Shown: piece after piece, positions 60,420 through 64,000 of the stretch | Numbering within the stretch: position 1 is the first letter of the stretch | Layout: each line of letters starts with the position of its first letter | Source: Bacillus sp. THAF10 | GTDB lineage: Bacteria; Bacillota; Bacilli; Bacillales; Bacillaceae_I | Assembly (NCBI RefSeq): GCF_009363695.1 | Contig: NZ_CP045403.1 | Coordinates: 3,730,501-3,794,500, forward strand | DNA length: 64,000 bases | Direction of reading: 5' to 3' | Made by a program: the position numbers and the translations under genes | Notes under the pieces: model-generated | The model's database searches: none | What the model saw: only the letters and a program-made list of their open reading frames with translations | Told to the model about the DNA's origin: nothing

Positions 60420-61430
60420 TTATTTGAAAAATAATTCTTTCATGATTGCTGAGAAAAAGATGTTGGCAAGTGCAATCGGCAGTAGGACTTTCCAGCCGAA
60501 TTCCATGAGTTGGTCGGCACGCAGACGTGGGAAGGTTACGCGTATCCAGATAAGGACAAATACGACCACGCTGAATTTTAGTGCAAACCAGACTGCTCCC
60601 GGGATAAAGCCTAGGAACTCAAATGGTGGCAGCCAACCACCTAGGAATAGAACGGTTGTTAAGGATGCCATCGCAAATAAGTAGACGTATTCGGCAAGCA
60701 TGAAGAAGGCCCAGCGGAAGCCGGAGTATTCGACATGGTAACCAGCGACTAGCTCTGATTCTGCTTCTGGCAGGTCAAACGGTGTACGGTTGAGCTCTGC
60801 GACAGAGGCGATCAGGAAAATGATAAAGCCAACTGGCTGCAGGATGATAAACCAAAATGTTTCTGCTTGTGCAGCAACGATTTCGTTCAGGTTCAAGCTT
60901 CCTGCTAGTAACACAACACCGATAACGCTCATCACAAGTGGTACCTCATAGGAAATCATTTGTGCGGCTGCACGCATCCCTCCAAGTAAGGAGTACTTGT
61001 TGTTAGAGGCCCAGCCTGCCGCTACGACTCCCACTGTGGTGATACCAGAAATGGCGATGTAGTACAGCAACCCCACTCCGATGTCGGCAAATTGGAATTT
61101 GTCCGTGAACGGGATAGTTGCAAGCACCATAAATGCTGGTGTAAAGGCAATGACTGGTGCGATGATATAAAGGGGACGATCCGCTAGCTTTGGAATCGTG
61201 TCCTCTTTAATTAATAGTTTTAGAACGTCGGCTACGGTTTGGAGTAAGCCCCAGGAACCCCCGACTTGGTTTGGCCCTATCCGCCCCTGCATAAAGCCCA
61301 TAACTTTACGCTCGGCCAGGATGCCATAGGTTACGAAGCCAAGGACAGCGAGTAAGAGCGCCGTTGCCAGACCGAAGAATATAAAAAAGTTCGTCCAGGA
61401 TGGTGAGGATTGCAATAAGCTCTCCATCAT
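60420..61430 (-). CDS. nuoH: NADH-quinone oxidoreductase subunit H
   Basis: 336 residues, eight helices. Marks are AERKVMGFMQGRIGPNQVG, VAELNRTPFDLPEAESELVA and FEFGWKVLLP-like end (MEFGWKVLLPIALAN). It carries the quinone-binding E-channel. Start ATG overlaps the nuoD stop (TAATG). Confidence 0.96.
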   Translation of the reverse strand: MMESLLQSSPSWTNFFIFFGLATALLLAVLGFVTYGILAERKVMGFMQGRIGPNQVGGSWGLLQTVADVLKLLIKEDTIPKLADRPLYIIAPVIAFTPAFMVLATIPFTDKFQFADIGVGLLYYIAISGITTVGVVAAGWASNNKYSLLGGMRAAAQMISYEVPLVMSVIGVVLLAGSLNLNEIVAAQAETFWFIILQPVGFIIFLIASVAELNRTPFDLPEAESELVAGYHVEYSGFRWAFFMLAEYVYLFAMASLTTVLFLGGWLPPFEFLGFIPGAVWFALKFSVVVFVLIWIRVTFPRLRADQLMEFGWKVLLPIALANIFFSAIMKELFFK

Positions 61431-62530
61431 TAGCCATCCACCTCCCCTAGGACAATATCAATTGCACCTAAAATTGCGATTAGGTTCGCCATGTTTTCGC
61501 CTTCAAGCAGCTTTGGTAGAATCTGAAGGTTGTAGAAGGATGGTCGGCGAAACTTTAGTCGATATGGCTCTTTTTTTCCATCACTAGCAATATAACAGCC
61601 GATTTCTCCACGCGGGGATTCGATGCGTACATACGCCTCCCCTTTTGGCGCTTTAATGATTCTTGGCACTTTTGCCATAATCTCGCCATCCTGTGGAAAC
61701 TGCTCCACTGCTTGCTCGATGATTTTCAGTGATTCTTCAATTTCTTCCATGCGGCAATGATATCTTGCCCATGCGTCTCCCCCATCACGGGTCGGAACGT
61801 CAAAATCAAAACGATCATAAATGCTGTACGGCTCATCTTTTCTGAGGTCCCATTTCACGCCAGTACATCGAAGGTTTGCGCCACTAAGAGAATAAGCAAA
61901 TGCATCCTCTTTCGTGTAACGGCCAACTCCTTTCACACGACTCATAAAAATTTCGTTTCCAGTGACAAGGTCATGGTAGCCTTTCAGCTGTTCTCTCATA
62001 TAAGGAACAAAATCTCTTACTTTTTCAATCCAGCCTTCTGGGGCATCCCATTTGACGCCGCCCACACGCATGTAGTTGAAGGTCAGGCGAGCACCAGAAA
62101 GCTCATTCAGTAGATTGATAATCATCTCGCGCTCACGGAACGCATATAGAAACGGACTGACCGCTCCAATATCAAGTAAATATGTACCATACCAAACAAG
62201 GTGACTGGCAACACGGCCAAGCTCCATCGCCAACACGCGTAAGTATTCGGCTCTGTCTGGGATTTCAAGACCCATCATCGTTTCCACTGCGTGACAAAGC
62301 ACATAGTTGTTCGTCATCGCAGATAGGTAATCCATCCGGTCGGTGTATGGGATAATCTGTGTGTACTGCAGGTTTTCCGCCAGTTTTTCGGTACCGCGGT
62401 GCAGATAACCGATAACAGGTGTCGCCTCTTTAATAATTTCTCCGTCTATTTTGATAACCAGTCGGAACACTCCGTGGGTACTCGGATGCTGCGGTCCGAC
62501 GTTCAGTAGCATTTCTTCTGTACGAATCAT
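61430..62530 (-). CDS. nuoD: NADH-quinone oxidoreductase subunit D
   Basis: 366 residues. LLNVGPQHPSTHGVFRLVI at the N-terminus, GYLHRGTEKLAENLQYTQ, MGRVASHLVWYGTYLLD-like region and IESPRGEIGCYIASDG are the 49-kDa subunit signatures; the quinone-site His and Tyr positions are present. It is a separate gene, not fused to nuoC. It starts 3 bases after nuoC. Confidence 0.96.
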   Translation of the reverse strand: MIRTEEMLLNVGPQHPSTHGVFRLVIKIDGEIIKEATPVIGYLHRGTEKLAENLQYTQIIPYTDRMDYLSAMTNNYVLCHAVETMMGLEIPDRAEYLRVLAMELGRVASHLVWYGTYLLDIGAVSPFLYAFREREMIINLLNELSGARLTFNYMRVGGVKWDAPEGWIEKVRDFVPYMREQLKGYHDLVTGNEIFMSRVKGVGRYTKEDAFAYSLSGANLRCTGVKWDLRKDEPYSIYDRFDFDVPTRDGGDAWARYHCRMEEIEESLKIIEQAVEQFPQDGEIMAKVPRIIKAPKGEAYVRIESPRGEIGCYIASDGKKEPYRLKFRRPSFYNLQILPKLLEGENMANLIAILGAIDIVLGEVDG

Positions 62531-62533
62531 CTG

Positions 62534-63772
62534 CTACACCTCCACATCGTACGGCTCATAATCTTTACGCAACGGATATCCTACCCAATCATCCGGCATC
62601 ATGATTCGCGTTAAATTTGGGTGACCTGTAAACTGGATTCCAAGCAAGTCATAGGTTTCCCGCTCCGGCCAGTTTGCGCCTTCCCATACTGGCTGGATAG
62701 AAGGAATAACAGGATTCTCCCGGTCTATTTTCACCTTTAAAGCAACAGTTTGCTTGTTTTTATAGGAATACAGATGATTGTAAATCTCCATATGTGTTTC
62801 AAAATCCGTTCCGTGCATTTCGGATAAAAATTCAAACGTTAGCTGTTCATTGTAGCGTAGGAAGGATGCTATTTTAAAATAAGTATCGGGCTTCGCGACA
62901 AGGGTTGGGACATCTTTGGATAATGCGTTGATGTAGGCATCCTCCAAGACCCCTTCACCTAAGTTGTCGTTGATGACCTTCACGTACTTATCGAGGTACG
63001 GTTGATTTGGTGACGGTTTAGCAGGCGTGTCTTCTGCTGCGTCGGTTCCACCAGCGCTTTTTGCAGCTGCTGCAGCTTTCGCTTTCGCGGCGGCAGCGGC
63101 TTTTGCCTTTGCTTTGGCTGCTGCGATTGCTTTGGCTTTCTCGTCCGCTTCGTCTCCTGCTGGGGCATCCTCTGCTGTGCCTTCTCGCTGCTGTTTGGCG
63201 AGTGCGGCAGCTTTTGCTTTGGCGGCAGCTGCAGCTTTCGCTTTTGCAGCTGCGACGGCTTTTGCTTTGGCATCGTCTCCAGCTGTTTCGTCCACGGCTT
63301 CTCCTGCTTCACGTTTTTGCTTAGCAAGCGCGGCGGCCTTTGCTTTTGCGGCGGCGGCAGCTTTCTTTTTTGCTAGCTCTTTCGCGTCATCAGTGTCTGT
63401 CGCTTCTGACTCTGCTACACCTTGCTCTTTCGCTTTTTGCTTGGCGAGTGCAGCGGCCTTTGCTTTCGCTGCTGCGGCGGCTTTCTTTTTTGCTAGCTCG
63501 TTTGCGTCATCAGTGTCTGTCGCTTCCTGCTCTACTGCCCCTTGCTCTTTCGCTTTTTGCTTGGCGAGTGCGGCGGCCTTTGCTTTCGCTGCTGCGGCGG
63601 CTTTCTTTTTTGCTAGCTCTTTTGCGTCATCATCTGTTGCGTTTTGCTCTTTATTGTCAGCCTCGGCTTTGGCCTCTAGCTTCTTTTTTGCTTCTAGTTT
63701 TGCAAGGGCTGCCGCTTTTGCTTTGGCGGCTGCTTCCTTCTTTTGTTCTTCCAGGCTTTTCTCATCGCTCAC
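62534..63772 (-). CDS. nuoC: NADH-quinone oxidoreductase subunit C with a long Ala/Lys-rich repeat N-terminus
   Basis: 412 residues, about twice the catalytic size. The 30-kDa domain occupies about residues 255-412 and ends [20 protein letters not shown] and [20 protein letters not shown]. Residues 1-250 are low-complexity helices: [27 protein letters not shown] and ATDTDD recur, the DNA repeating with an exact 120-bp period at 63361, 63481 and 63601. The extension is probably a flexible charged helix on the complex surface; its job is unknown. It overlaps nothing and starts 3 bases after nuoB. Confidence 0.93.
   Translation of the reverse strand: MSDEKSLEEQKKEAAAKAKAAALAKLEAKKKLEAKAEADNKEQNATDDDAKELAKKKAAAAAKAKAAALAKQKAKEQGAVEQEATDTDDANELAKKKAAAAAKAKAAALAKQKAKEQGVAESEATDTDDAKELAKKKAAAAAKAKAAALAKQKREAGEAVDETAGDDAKAKAVAAAKAKAAAAAKAKAAALAKQQREGTAEDAPAGDEADEKAKAIAAAKAKAKAAAAAKAKAAAAAKSAGGTDAAEDTPAKPSPNQPYLDKYVKVINDNLGEGVLEDAYINALSKDVPTLVAKPDTYFKIASFLRYNEQLTFEFLSEMHGTDFETHMEIYNHLYSYKNKQTVALKVKIDRENPVIPSIQPVWEGANWPERETYDLLGIQFTGHPNLTRIMMPDDWVGYPLRKDYEPYDVEV
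63361..63650. repeat. 120-bp in-frame tandem repeat in nuoC
   Basis: CTTTCTTTTTTGCTAGCTC begins at 63361, 63481 and 63601 with nearly identical sequence between. 120 bases is 40 codons, so copy number can change without a frameshift. Shorter Ala/Lys units continue on both sides. Confidence 0.9.
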
Positions 63773-63774
63773 TG

Positions 63775-64000
63775 CTAGATCACCTGCTTCCCTGTCTTCG
63801 CCTCGTAACGAATTTTTTCACGAAGCTTGTTGATTCCATAAATAAGAGCCGCTGGGTTAGGTGGGCACCCTGGTATGTAAACATCTACAGGTACAATCTG
63901 GTCCACTCCCTTTACAACGGCATAGGATTTGATGTACGGACCACCTGCAGTTGCACAGGATCCCATTGCAATGACCCATTTCGGCTCAGGCATTTGATCA
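63775..64000 (-). CDS. nuoB: NADH-quinone oxidoreductase subunit B, C-terminal fragment
   Basis: 75 residues are visible (the N-terminal part is beyond the window). [20 protein letters not shown] contains one cluster Cys, and [20 protein letters not shown] the next, both ligands of cluster N2. This is the last cluster before quinone. Upstream nuoA would be expected outside the window. Confidence 0.95.
   Translation of the reverse strand, partial: DQMPEPKWVIAMGSCATAGGPYIKSYAVVKGVDQIVPVDVYIPGCPPNPAALIYGINKLREKIRYEAKTGKQVI

Noticed and set aside
63027..63833. 268-residue Ala/Ser/Phe-rich plus-strand ORF opposite nuoC
   Set aside because: It is the antisense shadow of the Ala/Lys repeat of NuoC.

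Overview
The window reads as chromosomal DNA of a spore-forming, motile Bacillaceae (Bacillus or a close relative such as Sutcliffiella or Rossellomorea; the genus is a guess). It carries spoIIID, spoIIQ, spoIID, mbl, flhO/flhP, fabZ, murA, ywmB, ywzB, ywrD and a Bacillus-style nuo operon, with GGAGG ribosome binding sites throughout and no tRNA or rRNA genes.

Layout. 1-9.5 kb (minus strand): an exopolysaccharide cluster. An epsA/epsB-type tyrosine kinase pair, an EpsC-type 4,6-dehydratase and galU form one transcription unit. It is preceded by a good promoter and three Spo0A-box-like sites. After an 815-bp gap with its own promoter come an aminotransferase, a PglC-like sugar transferase, a formyltransferase-fold enzyme, a PIG-L deacetylase, a NeuD/PglD-like acyltransferase and the start of a glycosyltransferase. 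The set points to a diamino- or formamido-sugar linked to undecaprenyl phosphate. 9.5-18.3 kb: fabZ, an EpuA-like small protein, flhP, flhO, an SGNH acyltransferase, mbl and spoIIID. 18.3-31 kb: a repeat-rich accessory region with lipoproteins, a second acyltransferase, a BsuPI-domain protein and two ECF sigma operons. One sigma is paired with a PD40-like anti-sigma candidate behind a perfect ECF promoter; the other sits with a membrane anti-sigma candidate and an ABC-2 exporter. 31-34 kb: a tyrosyl-tRNA synthetase whose T-box leader is cut off from it by a 566-bp element with inverted-repeat ends and one secreted-protein gene. 34-39 kb: exonuclease, cNMP/CBS/DUF294 protein, sodium:solute symporter, DUF4212 subunit and a small membrane protein, with a cre-like site in the leader. 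39-47 kb: lipoproteins, a DUF1430/ABC pair, pcp, a two-gene chromate transporter and ywrD. 47-53.5 kb: spoIIQ (sigma-F-like promoter), spoIID (sigma-E-like promoter), murA, ywmB, ywzB. 53.6-64 kb: nuoB-C-D-H-I-J-K-L-M-N, an NADH-module-less complex I.

The intergenic spaces are unusually rich in repeats: two exact 52-bp arrays with a shared palindromic core, four 21-bp arrays, one 20-bp array, four copies of a ~130-bp inverted-repeat element, and many GGGACGGTTCT hairpins placed at gene ends. The most interesting single locus is the split T-box/tyrS region; the repeat families are the most conspicuous unexplained structure. All product names come from reading motifs by eye; no database search was run.
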